From contig NC_063021.1 in NCBI RefSeq assembly GCF_020509005.1, positions 3,410,001 to 3,474,000 on the forward strand: 64,000 bases of DNA. Reading direction: 5' to 3'. Shown one piece after another: positions 10,225 through 20,120 of this stretch. The notes below the pieces were generated by a model, which was not told where the DNA came from, did no database searches, and saw nothing but the letters and a program-made list of their open reading frames with translations. Made by a program: the position numbers and the translations under genes. Origin of the DNA: Fulvia fulva (taxonomy: Eukaryota > Ascomycota > Dothideomycetes > Mycosphaerellales > Mycosphaerellaceae). Position 1 is the stretch's first letter. Every line of letters starts with the position of its first letter.

Positions 10225-11506
10225 GCTGATGCCTCATTGCTTCCCGCGCTGCTTATTGTTGCATGCAGGTGCGCCAGTTTTTCACGTTGACGGAGGCAGC
10301 AGGATTCTCAGAGTGTGTGGTAGGGTCTCCTGGGAGGTCTGATCGCATGAGAAAGTAGAAAGTGATGTCGCGTGATGTGACGAGGATGAAGCGAAGACGT
10401 TCAAGCCAAGATGGGAAGGGAGGATGATGCTAGGTGTAAGATCAGGTGCAAGGCTGCTATGATTGGTTCGGTACAGCCCGGCGCTAAGTAAAGAGTAATG
10501 ACCGTGACCGTCCTGAGGAATATTAGTTTTAACTTCGAGAAATCTTGATTTGTAGGGATTTCTGATTTTGCATTCCCAAACTTTTACGAAACATACATAG
10601 CTGCAGAATGGTGCAAAAATAGAGCGCCAGCTAGCGTTAAAGATATCTCAGCCAATCGTGCAAAGTTCCTAGACACGAACAAGAGCCGTAGACATCTGTC
10701 CTATCGTTAGATAGCAACTAGGCCTTGCAAAACGACTACATTCGACCTACTACTCTCTTAAGGTACTAAGACTTGGCATCACAGTACTCAAAGCATGCAC
10801 CTACACGAAAGCGAGCTCCAAAGCCACCTACATAAATGCTAGACGGTCAGCCGATACATCTCCACCTCGACGACTTGTCGACTTCCATGCTTCAAAGAGT
10901 TGTTAGCGAGAACAGTTGGCACACTATGGAAACGATGGATCTGTGTGTTCGATATACCATGTCCATCTCTATCACGAGGAACGTCGCCCATCCACAACCC
11001 CAAAACCAGCTGAGAGAGCGAGCTGTATCCGAATACGCACCCCGCATCTGAGTAAGCGTCCGCCCTGTGACCACCTTTCGAGGTGTCAAGTTCCCTTGTG
11101 GTGTCAAGTCGTGCCAGTGTCTCTTGAATGCTAGGTTGCTGTGTGGATGCCTGTCGTAGAGCTGGCTGCACTGCACGCCTTCGTGATTGTGCATCACAAT
11201 GGCGCTCATCTGGTGCTCGGCTAAGATCTCCCTCAAACGGTAGACGTCCACCACAAGAATGCTCACTCTAGGATTCCCGCTGAGATTGGCTGCACAGCAC
11301 ACCTCGCGAACGCGAGCTCAGTGGCCATGAGCCACGAGCTGATTGCGACTGCAGCCGACTCTTCTGCCTATCCAGTGTCACCAGTCGCTGGTACGCTGCT
11401 ATAAGACCATTCCGACTCCCCCCCACCCCCCCCAACATCCACAACCTCCTCCACCAACCACAACCTCGCCCACCACCCCCAAAGCCCCCACCATTCCACA
11501 ACCACA
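10225..11506. other. Intergenic between synaptojanin and GFA-like gene
   Basis: A 1.28-kb divergent spacer. Several frames of 110-136 codons overlap at 10836-11302 on both strands, but none shows a motif or fungal protein-like composition. The segment just before 11507 is a C-rich pyrimidine stretch, typical of a fungal core promoter or 5' UTR. Confidence 0.4.
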
Positions 11507-11983
11507 ATGTCACCACCACCCGCCCCCACAACAGGCCACTGCCTCTGCAACCTCGTCACCTACCGCATCTCGGGCTCCCTCGCCCCCAACCTCGCCTGCT
11601 TCTGCACCAACTGCCAGCACAGCAGCGGCAGCGCGTTCTCCTGGCTCCACGGTTTCATGCGTGCCGGTGTCGCCCTCGAGATCACTAGCGGTCAGAATGT
11701 GATTAAGAAGTATGAGGATCGGGATACTGAGAGTGGGGGACTGGTGGAGAGATGGTTTTGCTCGTGCTGTGTATGTCGGCCGCTTCTTGCGAGGTGGGGG
11801 TCTGTGGGGCTGACGCTGTAGTAGCGAAGCCCCATTATTGCTGATACGGAGAAGTTCACCTTTGTGCATGGTGGGACTATTGATGGGGAGAAGGTAGCGC
11901 CCGAGTTTGAGTTCTTTGAGCATGATGCGCCTGACTTTGCTCCGAGGTTCAAGTCGCTGGCGCAGTATTTCGAAAGCGAGTAG
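11507..11983 (+). CDS. CENP-V/GFA-domain protein (glutathione-dependent formaldehyde-activating enzyme family)
   Basis: Two exons, 11507-11770 and 11825-11983, with a 54-nt GTATGT...TAG intron, give 140 residues. The zinc-binding pattern of the GFA fold is present: GHCLCNLVTYRISG near the start, then CFCTNC, then WFCSCC running across the splice site into RSPIIAD. Without splicing the frame would stop soon after WFCSCC and the conserved SPI-A would be lost, so the intron is well supported. The C-terminus FAPRFKSLAQYFES is also typical. Members bind zinc and some act on S-hydroxymethylglutathione, but most fungal copies have no proven substrate, so the family name should not be read as an activity. 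Confidence 0.85.
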
Positions 11984-12030
11984 CTGGGATTGTGGATGTA
12001 TTCTGCCCGAGTTTGAGCATCATTTTGGCA

Positions 12031-14982
12031 TCACATAAGCGTGCATCCAACACCATACATCGCTCTCTCCACATCGCCCTTCACCATGTACCAATCTGCA
12101 CGTCGCTCAGCAAACTCGTAGACTTCCTCCGCCGGGAAGATGCCATGATACCGCTGCGAGTCTGCAATAATAGTAGCCAGCTCTTTAGCCTGCTTCGATG
12201 TCTCCGAGGCTTTCGTCGACAGCAGACTGCCTCGCTTGCCTTTCGCATTGGTACCGAAGACGCTGGCAGGCGGCTCGATGTAGACTAGGTATATCTGCGA
12301 CATCTCCCGCAAGGCTTCGAAGTATGGCATCAGTGGCTTCTGGCGGAGGGTAGTGACGAAGGCACTGTAGTGGTTGATGTCGCAGATCAGTTTGATTGCA
12401 CCTTCGACGCTGATGCGTTGACGCTTGAAGTGTTTGCATAGAGCGCCGAAGAGGCGCAGGCCGACTTCTTGATTGAAGACATCGAGCATGTTCTTGTCGG
12501 TACTACCGACAAGCATGCCAGTGTGTCCACTGACCATGTCCACGACTTGCTTAGCGGTGGTCGTAGGACCAATGTCGACGACGCCGTCGGGCCCGGGGTT
12601 GAAGTCGGTCGGTGTTTGTGAAGTGGCGCAGATGTACTCGACCTCATCGATAAGAACATCAATGCCTTTGTTCAGTCCTGCGGCGACTCGCTCGTCAAGC
12701 ATCTGCTCGAACTTCTTCTTGTCCTTGACTGCTGGGCTGAGAAAGTCATCTCGATCAGAGAGCTTGGTGGTTACCAGTTCCTGGGTGTAAAAGACATCAA
12801 TCATCTGCTGGATCAGGTCACCGACATTGACGAGCTCCAAGAACGTGACAAGAGGCTCTACTCCAACGTGCGTGCTTGGTGCAGGAGTCTCGCCATTTTG
12901 CTGTTGTTGCTTAAACTTTCGCACTTCCCGAGGATTGTAGTCGCCCAGATGACCAACAGCCTTGTCGAAGCCATTCTTAATGTGACGCTTGCCAAGGATG
13001 TCGAGCAGCGTGACGAAGATGTTCTCGCACTGCTTCTTTGCCTGTTCCCCATCATTGCCGCCCATCTTCGACATCACTGCAGCACGTTCAATCGATGCTT
13101 TAGCGAGGTGGGTCAGGTTCAGTGCAACTTCAATGCTGAACAAAGACTTGATGCCTTCGAGCCTAGAGTTGAGGATGGCTGCCTTGGCCTCCAGCTCCGT
13201 TGTGGGTGCTTCTTGGGTAGGCGTTAGTGCACGTGGCGTGGGCGAGGCAGGTCTTCCGCCCGCATATGAAGTGTCAATGTTGTCAAGATGAGCCGAAGAC
13301 TTAGCTGCCACACTTGTCGGCTTCGCTGGCGCGAACGGGTATGACACAACATTCACTGGCATCATGACCACCTTCTTGAAGGATGACAAGAAATCTCGCT
13401 TTGCTGCTTGTCGGCTGACGTTCGACATGAAATAGGACTCGGTAGTCGCTTCCTGCTCTGACAGCTCCTTCTCCCAGTGTGTAACGTCTGCTTCGGCCTT
13501 CGTGCGGAACACCTCGAACTCTTCGGCAAGGTAGAGGTCGATGTGCTTTTCGAAGCACTGCACAAGTGTCCGCTTGGTGCTCTCTGCGAAGTCGGATGAT
13601 GAGGCCTTGGTTGGCTTTAGTGATGCTAGCAGGCGCAAAGCCTGTGAGAATGTGCCGGACACAGCCTTGGCGTAGGTCTCGATCCCTCGCCGGCGTGCCT
13701 CGTCGAACAAAGTCGTAGTGTACTCAACTATGAGCTCTTCGCAGAGCCTCCTCCAGAGCGGCGTGAGTACATCGACCGTCTGCGGAAAGACCGTGTCTAT
13801 GATCTGAGACTGCTGTACCATGACCGCTGCTAGCTGCTCGAAGAAGCGTTGTGCAGGATTGAGATCAACATGACCTGGCGCGACAGCTTCAAGACAGTCC
13901 AGCGGATTACCAGATCGAGTTGTTCTCGACATGATGGGGTGGTTGGAGATGAAAGAGTCTATGCCTGCGTTGCCACCATTAAGAGCAACGAGAACATGCG
14001 CGTACCGTTTCATGCGGCCAGTGACATCGTCTGCCGCGTAGCCTTGCTCGAACTCTGATAGAACAGCATTCTCGAACACACTGATCATGGAGTCGAGACT
14101 CTGCTCACGTAGCTGCCACTCGTACGCCAAGTCGCATTGCGCGAATCGCTTGAGGTTGCCGAGGATCAGTGCTTGCTGCTCTGGGTCGCGATAGGCGCGG
14201 AAGATGCGGGCGTCGGAGTGGCCTTTTGAGTTGGCGAGGTCCAGGTAGATTGGTCCCAGTGCACTGTAGACCTTCCCAAACTCCTGCCTGGCCTGCCCAC
14301 GTATTGATCGAACACGCTTGAACACGGTCAGAGCCTCATTCGGATCTACTGTGCTTGACACAGTCTTTGCAGGTGAAGTCGGCGTGCCGGAGATGGTCAG
14401 ATCTTCGAATCCATCTGCTAGAGTCCTCTGCCTCCTGTGCTGCGGGGAATTGGGCTGTTCCAAGGACTGCCTGTATTTCTGCTCTTCCACACCAGCGTCG
14501 AACATGGTGACACTTCGCGCATGGCGTGCGCCACCTCCAGCAACACCATTCGCAGTCCCTGCCTGGTGCACGCCTGTGCGCTTAGCCTCTTCTGCCTGCT
14601 TGGACTGCTGTGCCTCCGTCTTCCTCTTCATGGCATCGTCCACGCTCTGTCTCGCCTCTGCCTCGTTCCAGGCGCTCATCTGCTTGAGCTTCTGGATCCA
14701 TCGCGTGTCGTCGTACACCATCTCCTGCAGCCGCCTAGACACGCGAGCAAATCCGACCAAGTCCGACACGGGCAGGTAGTCGAGGATGGTGGCTATCAGC
14801 TCGGCAGGCAGCAGTGGCTTCGACGCCGCCATCTGCGTGTTGCGCAGCGACGCGAAGACATTGTCGCTGCTCCGTGCGGCGGCGGTGCCGTTGATTTGCA
14901 CCTTCTTGAGGTTCCCGAGGTGTGAGGCATTGCGGACGTGGCGGGCGTGGTGGCCGAGGGTTGGTGTTGATCGCCCGCTCAT
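12031..14982 (-). CDS. RCY1: Recyclin-1: F-box plus Sec10-like endocytic recycling protein (983 aa)
   Basis: A single exon. Residues about 58-98 form an F-box (LPAELIATILDYLPVSDLVG...ARVSRRLQEMVYDDTRW), followed by a charged linker and a long exocyst Sec10-like helical domain (QARQEFGKVYSALGPIYLDL onward, to FEALREMSQIYLVY). The chain ends in Cys-Thr-Leu-Met, which fits a CaaX prenylation box as in yeast Rcy1. This order, F-box, Sec10, CaaX, identifies recyclin-1, which acts with Skp1 and Ypt31/32-type Rabs in recycling from endosomes to the plasma membrane. Length is close to that of fungal orthologues I recall. The only weak point is the exact start; MSGRSTPTLGHH is the first Met of the frame. 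Confidence 0.92.
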   Translation of the reverse strand: MSGRSTPTLGHHARHVRNASHLGNLKKVQINGTAAARSSDNVFASLRNTQMAASKPLLPAELIATILDYLPVSDLVGFARVSRRLQEMVYDDTRWIQKLKQMSAWNEAEARQSVDDAMKRKTEAQQSKQAEEAKRTGVHQAGTANGVAGGGARHARSVTMFDAGVEEQKYRQSLEQPNSPQHRRQRTLADGFEDLTISGTPTSPAKTVSSTVDPNEALTVFKRVRSIRGQARQEFGKVYSALGPIYLDLANSKGHSDARIFRAYRDPEQQALILGNLKRFAQCDLAYEWQLREQSLDSMISVFENAVLSEFEQGYAADDVTGRMKRYAHVLVALNGGNAGIDSFISNHPIMSRTTRSGNPLDCLEAVAPGHVDLNPAQRFFEQLAAVMVQQSQIIDTVFPQTVDVLTPLWRRLCEELIVEYTTTLFDEARRRGIETYAKAVSGTFSQALRLLASLKPTKASSSDFAESTKRTLVQCFEKHIDLYLAEEFEVFRTKAEADVTHWEKELSEQEATTESYFMSNVSRQAAKRDFLSSFKKVVMMPVNVVSYPFAPAKPTSVAAKSSAHLDNIDTSYAGGRPASPTPRALTPTQEAPTTELEAKAAILNSRLEGIKSLFSIEVALNLTHLAKASIERAAVMSKMGGNDGEQAKKQCENIFVTLLDILGKRHIKNGFDKAVGHLGDYNPREVRKFKQQQQNGETPAPSTHVGVEPLVTFLELVNVGDLIQQMIDVFYTQELVTTKLSDRDDFLSPAVKDKKKFEQMLDERVAAGLNKGIDVLIDEVEYICATSQTPTDFNPGPDGVVDIGPTTTAKQVVDMVSGHTGMLVGSTDKNMLDVFNQEVGLRLFGALCKHFKRQRISVEGAIKLICDINHYSAFVTTLRQKPLMPYFEALREMSQIYLVYIEPPASVFGTNAKGKRGSLLSTKASETSKQAKELATIIADSQRYHGIFPAEEVYEFAERRADWYMVKGDVERAMYGVGCTLM

Positions 14983-15666
14983 ATCTACTACTTCTACGTG
15001 GCAGAGGGCTGTGGCATGTCTGGAGCATGTGGACGGCTTCGCATGCGTTCAGTAGCCGCGCAGAGGTGGACCATGCACAGCTGACACTTCGCATACTTCT
15101 ACCGCGCGTGGGCGCCGTGTTTCTGGGCGCTGCCAGTCTGCCAGTGAACAATCCATCGGACGCGGGACATGACATCAACCTACATCGACATGTCCCACAT
15201 TGTTGCTGCTGCCGCTGCTTCTTTGTCTGCGACATCTCCCTCCTCCTCCTCCTGCGGCCCAATCCCCCGAAACCAATTCCCGCATCCCACCATGCCCACC
15301 ATCTGCATCGGGAATCCAGTCCACGATAGCGCATCTCTCGCATGGCCCAGCCCGTCGGCATGCGCTCGCAGATCCGGGTCGAGCGTCTTTGCAGCCCGAA
15401 AACCTGCATTGCCCACCAGGTCATCCATGATTCCAGTTCCGGCAGTACCTCACCATCACAAGACCAGCCACATCATCAAAGCTCGCATTCAATTCCACTC
15501 TGCAGCTGCAGCGCCGTCAAGTATATTGCCACTACCTTCCTGTCTCACTTGCACCTTGTTCCTGCTTCCGTGTTATTCTTATCCCACATCAAGAGAGATA
15601 CACATTCTTCAGCGCATTCACAGCGAGCCACGTCAGTCGCGGGCACAAGGAGCAGATCTTGCTCCA
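14983..15666. promoter_or_regulatory. Divergent promoter between RCY1 and the proline-rich gene
   Basis: About 680 bases separate the two start codons. Frames on both strands run through part of it (for example plus 15169 onward, in frame with the next gene), but their composition is poor in fungal protein features. A CT-rich stretch near 15240 may belong to a 5' UTR. Confidence 0.4.
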
Positions 15667-17115
15667 ATGTGCTGGGTCTCGGTCAAAGATGAGGAGGAGT
15701 ACTACAGAGTCCCGACGCGGACCAGAAGGGTCAAGAGGGTCGTCAGGAATTACTCGCCTTCGCCGCCACCGATTCGAAGGGTGTCGCGAACATATGTGCG
15801 ACGCCTGAGTCCCCCGTCTGGACCGCCAATGGTATCATATCCACCGCCACCGCCCTCAGTGCACCCTCCATCGGCCGCGCCGCCTCCTCCAAGTCCAAGC
15901 AGACCGGCGACTGAAGCACCGCCCCCGAGCAAGGCACCGAGCAAAGGTATGCAATGACAAGAAAGAGTACTCGCGCGATTGAGGCGGAAGGAGCACGATG
16001 CGAGCCATTTCCCAGATGGACTGGTAAGCGCAGCCTTGGCATAGAATAGACAGCTAACAGTCGTTCGCATAGCACCCTCAGCTGTACCCGACCCACCCCC
16101 AGCTCCACCGAGTCAAGCGACGAGTAAAGGTACGTGTCTGGCAGGAGAAACCATACAAGGGGCCTGCGTTGCTTCCATTATCGACCTGTCGCTCGATAAG
16201 ATATACCGTGCGTAGAAAACTGCTAACGCTTTCTCGATTAGCCCCATCAGCTGCACCAGATCCTCCCCCAGCTCCACCGAGTAAGGCAGCGAGTAAAGGT
16301 ATGTATTGGGAATGAAGAGTCCCGGAGCATTTGGAGCGGCAGGAAAATCGCAAGCCATGCCATGACTGGACTTGTCATCGCAACCTAGCATGAATAGACA
16401 GCTAACGTTCGTCCGTACAGCTCCATCAGCTGCACCAGATCCTCCCCCGGCTCCACCGAGTAAGGCAGCGAGTAAAGGCATGTAGTAGAAAAGATGGGTT
16501 CTTCGAGCAATTGCAGCGAGAGGGAAAACGCAAGCCATGCCATGACTGGACTTGTCATCGCAAGCTAGCATGGAATAGACAGCTGACCATCTGTTCCCAG
16601 CTCCTTCTGCCGCACCAGATCCTCCTCCCCCGGCATCCAAAGCTTCCTCGCGCAAGGCATCCGTCGCCCCCGATCCTCCGCCTTCAGTATCAAAGGCCAG
16701 CAAACCCCCCTCAGCCGCCCCGCCAAGTACATTCCACCACCTCAAGCCCTCCTACGTGGAAGTTGACACCCTCTCAGAGTCCTCGCCCTCCTCTTCCTCC
16801 TCCGACGTCCGCTCCCGCAAAACCAGCGGCACCACACACAGATCCTCCAAATCCAGCGCGCCCCCGACGGAGTACTCGATGCACGAGCGGGAGCGCGAGG
16901 TGAGGCGATACTCACGACCGCGTGATACGCCGCCGGAGTGGGAGACGTATCGATACGTTGAGGCGCCACCGCCGCCGTTTAGGAGTCATAGTAGAAGTGT
17001 TAGTAGGAGGAGTGGGTCTCCGAGGCGGTCGAGTGTGGATAGTCATGGGAAGGTGAGGGATCGGATTGCGATTACGGATGGGTTTGGGAAGACTACGATT
17101 GATTGGAAGAGGTGA
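15667..17115 (+). CDS. Proline-rich protein with tandemly duplicated 57-nt exons
   Basis: Five exons: 15667-15946, 16073-16129, 16242-16298, 16421-16477 and 16601-17115. The start ATG 15667 gives MCWVSVKDEEEYYRVPTRTR. The three middle exons are each 57 nt, phase 1 at both ends, and each encodes one 19-residue unit: APSAVPDPPPAPPSQATSK, APSAAPDPPPAPPSKAASK and the same again. Exon 5 begins with a further related unit (APSAAPDPPPPASK). The introns are 126, 112, 122 and 123 nt; the fourth has a GC donor (AAAG|GCATGT). The tail is rich in Ser and Arg and ends VRDRIAITDGFGKTTIDWKR. No catalytic motif; probably a disordered adaptor with SH3/WW-type PPP motifs. Function unknown. Confidence 0.75.
15947..16600 (+). 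repeat. Tandem exon+intron units
   Basis: Units of about 170-180 bp, each one 57-nt exon with its following intron. Introns 3 and 4 share a long nearly identical core (16345-16410 against about 16525-16592, both with GCAAGCCATGCCATGACTGG). Intron 1 is an older relative, sharing GACTGG, GCAT-GAATAGACAGCTAAC and the 3' end. Intron 2 is the most diverged. See the finding on this gene. Confidence 0.85.
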
Positions 17116-18139
17116 TGGGGAGGAGAGGTGGGAACGTGGGCGTTGCATGGTCTTCTCATTGTACTAGGTTTGCTCACATAGTACGTACTCTAAGTGTCTT
17201 AGCAAGCATGTGAGCGTTGGCAGCGTTGATTTAGTGTTATGATAGTGACGGCCGTAATGTCTTTTTGAGAGTCAGGACGTCCCAGCAGTCGTCCAAGGGC
17301 CGGTGATGAGGTTGATTGCTGCCTGGCGCTTCGAGCCCTTATGGAAGCGCAGGTCGTTGCTTCGACCCGTTGGCATGTAGCTGAGTAGCGAGGTCCAATT
17401 GATGCAGTCGAGGGTATAGCGCGTCGACCTATGTTAAGTCTACGAATATACGTTCATTCAGTAGCTCTCGAGACTTGAAGCCGACAAGCCATCTTCATCA
17501 AAATCTCGACCACAATTTGTACGGCTACCGCCGCCGCTAGTCGATGTACCCTGTAGTCGCGAATTATTTAGAAAAAGAATTTATTTCAAAAAGGTTTGAT
17601 TCGAATTTTATAGATTGCTTACGTCCAAAAGTCTATATTCTAGGAATTTCTGCTGTCAACAATAGACATGGACTAGCGCCTAGGACGTGAACTGCCAATG
17701 GGATGCGCTACACTGAACTCCGTTGGATTACTGGCTTACTGGCGAACATCACTGCTTCTGCTGTCTATGTCAACGGCTATCAAAAGCATTATCGGCCTCC
17801 GCGGTGCATCGGGACAGATCTGATGCTTGTACTGCGATCGGAGCAATGGACTTACATAAGACCTTCAATCCCAGGGTCTATATCTCGACATGTAGGCTGA
17901 CAAGAGCGTCGATGAACATCGAGTCCATGGACAGATGCCAATCAGACGCCAGCCCAGGGAAACCTCGATCACGAGTCCTCTTCCTGATTGGCTATATCGT
18001 TGCACTGCGCGCTGAGGTTAGGCAGGTATGTTCAACACGGTGTTGGTGTGCAGTCTGTGCCTCCTTTCGAAGCCAGAATACTTGAACTCTTCGTGTTCGG
18101 TAAAGCCTATTCCATAAACGAAATGGAATAGCGCATTTC
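17116..18139. other. Intergenic, partly AT-rich
   Basis: No supported gene. A short AT-rich patch lies at about 17560-17640 in an otherwise balanced sequence. The frames at 17703-18085 have no recognisable protein character. Confidence 0.4.
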
Positions 18140-18493
18140 CTATTCCCTCACCTCAAACTCCACAACATCGCCCGGCGGAACAACAATCTGGGAGTCCTCG
18201 AATTGACCGCCACCCCAAAGCTTCGGCTCCGTCGTCATAATATCTTCCCGTGTCCTACCATCAAGCCACTTCGGGCAGAACTTGAACCTCCGATTAATCC
18301 CAAGTCGATAGCGATGTCCCGGCTTCAAAGGTCCATACCGCGGTATCGGTGGTCTCACCGGGAGTAAAAACTTCTCCGTGAACGTCAGGGGCTCGTTGGG
18401 ATATAATGTGATCCAGTATGGGTCATCACGGCTCCCGAGCTGACAACTGACTATGTCGGCGATCTTGCCAACGTCCCGCAAGAGTGTGTCACC
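18140..18493 (-). CDS. Conserved fungal protein fragment, 5' exon(s) not found
   Basis: The minus frame is open from a probable TAG acceptor (18494-18496) to the stop at 18140. It reads GDTLLRDVGKIADIVSCQLG, then WITLYPNEPLTFTEKFLLP, then GPLKPGHRYRLGINRRFKFC-PKWLDG, and ends SQIVVPPGDVVEFEVRE. This order (a beta-rich stretch, LKPGHRYRL, a W-containing loop and a P-G-D-VEF-V end) recalls a large set of uncharacterised Pezizomycotina proteins of about 150-170 residues. No ATG begins the frame; the first exon should lie upstream but I could not find a convincing one, so it may be 5'-truncated. Function unknown. Confidence 0.55.
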   Translation of the reverse strand, partial: GDTLLRDVGKIADIVSCQLGSRDDPYWITLYPNEPLTFTEKFLLPVRPPIPRYGPLKPGHRYRLGINRRFKFCPKWLDGRTREDIMTTEPKLWGGGQFEDSQIVVPPGDVVEFEVRE

Positions 18494-18496
18494 CTA

Positions 18497-20120
18497 GATC
18501 AGGGAAATGTTCAAACCGGAGCCCATATTCTGGACGCACGTAGTTTATGACTGACTGTAGCTTCTCCCTGTGCCGACGCTCGATAGTTGTGAATCTCGCG
18601 AACGAGAAAGCTACGAGGTGAGCTCATGGAAGGGGACCAAAGGGCTAGTGACAGGATGGGTTGCCGCTGGTCGCCTCGCCTTGATCTCGATGTAAGCCTT
18701 TGTGGTCGGGACCGCTGGTGTTTGACAACGTTGCGTAGTCTCCAGCGATATATACGAGGGAAGAGCGCCTCACAAGATGCGTGAGCGACTTGATGCCGAT
18801 TCTCCATCTGTACTGCAGTCTTCGGCGCGGAACTGATCGCGATGACACAGCAAGATGGTGTTCTGATAGCCCGGTCACGTCGAGATGCTCGTGTGATGGA
18901 CAGACGAGGACAGAGTAAGGTGACACTGACGGCCGAACAAAATCACGGACTAGCGGAGCGAGTAGCCGGGCCAATCACTATGTGTCAATGCTCACAGCTC
19001 TCAATCTTGCTTCGACTTTCACAACCTCTCCAGGGCTTGCTGATGTGAGAACCTTGGCGAGTGTGAATCTGAGATACAGAAAAGCTACCTGAGAAAACTC
19101 TAAATACAAAGCTGAGCGCCAAGCCGGCGGTGTGTTCGGATAAGAACGTCACACTGAGCTCCAACCCACACTTTACGAACGAGCACATTCCTCCCACACC
19201 GTACGATTCCTGCTGCCAGCAGAACCGAGGCTTCGTATCATACACGCGGATTTTCACACCAACAATACGAGATACGTACTACCTTATCACCTCCGCACGG
19301 CAAACGGCAACCTTGCCAGCCACCTTGAGCTGTCCCACGACGCCTCAGTGGGCTCTCTCAGTGGGCTCACATACCTTTCACGTGTGCACACCCAAGACGT
19401 CAAGACTGGTGATGTCTGAGACCGCCTACTTCTCTTGAGGCAAGTCGTGGTCACAAGCCTGCAGGTGTCAATGCTCGCAGTCACCGAGCTAGCTAGCCAT
19501 TGGAACTCACTTCCAGAGACTCGCTGCTATACAGATGAGGTATTTCCTGTTCGCACTCAACTCTCCTCTCTTCTAGGTATTGGTTCACAGGATATTGACA
19601 TCGCTACACAATAACATCAACAGTAGACAGACAGATTCATCGAGCATAGCCGGGGAGATGGAGCTCATATACACCGCCATGACTCTTGTGCTATTCCAGA
19701 GAGAGAGAGAGAGAGAGAGTGTGTGTGTGTGTGTGTTTTTGCATTCTTAGCGTTCCTTGATACCCGTTCTTGCGAAGATGAGAGATGATAATGCGGCATT
19801 ACGACAGCGTGACAGATTACAGTGTGGTCCGACTCGATGGCAGCTTGTGTATACAATTCGTGAGACCAACGACGATGTTCCAGGACTTGCATCCTTAGTG
19901 TTTTGCAAACCGGCCTGATATCACCGTTCCATGTGCTCGAATATAAATTGCTTGCCGAAGGTGTTCAATAAAACTATGATACAACCCTGCAATCGCATCG
20001 CGTGGTTTTAAACGCGTCTCCCGTAATGGTTCGACCTTCTCCACTTCACGTCATTACATCTCGAGACGGCGACAATCCCAAGCACTTCATCCCGTGCAGA
20101 TGTAACATTGACAGTCGAAG
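18497..20120. other. Long intergenic region with a compound GA/GT microsatellite
   Basis: About 1.6 kb without a supported gene. Frames up to 109 codons have no motif. A (GA)n(GT)n tract sits at about 19701-19737. The last 200 bases are the MSH3 promoter side. Confidence 0.4.
19701..19737. repeat. Compound microsatellite (GA)n(GT)n
   Basis: An uninterrupted GA run passes directly into a GT run and a short T run. Confidence 0.9.
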
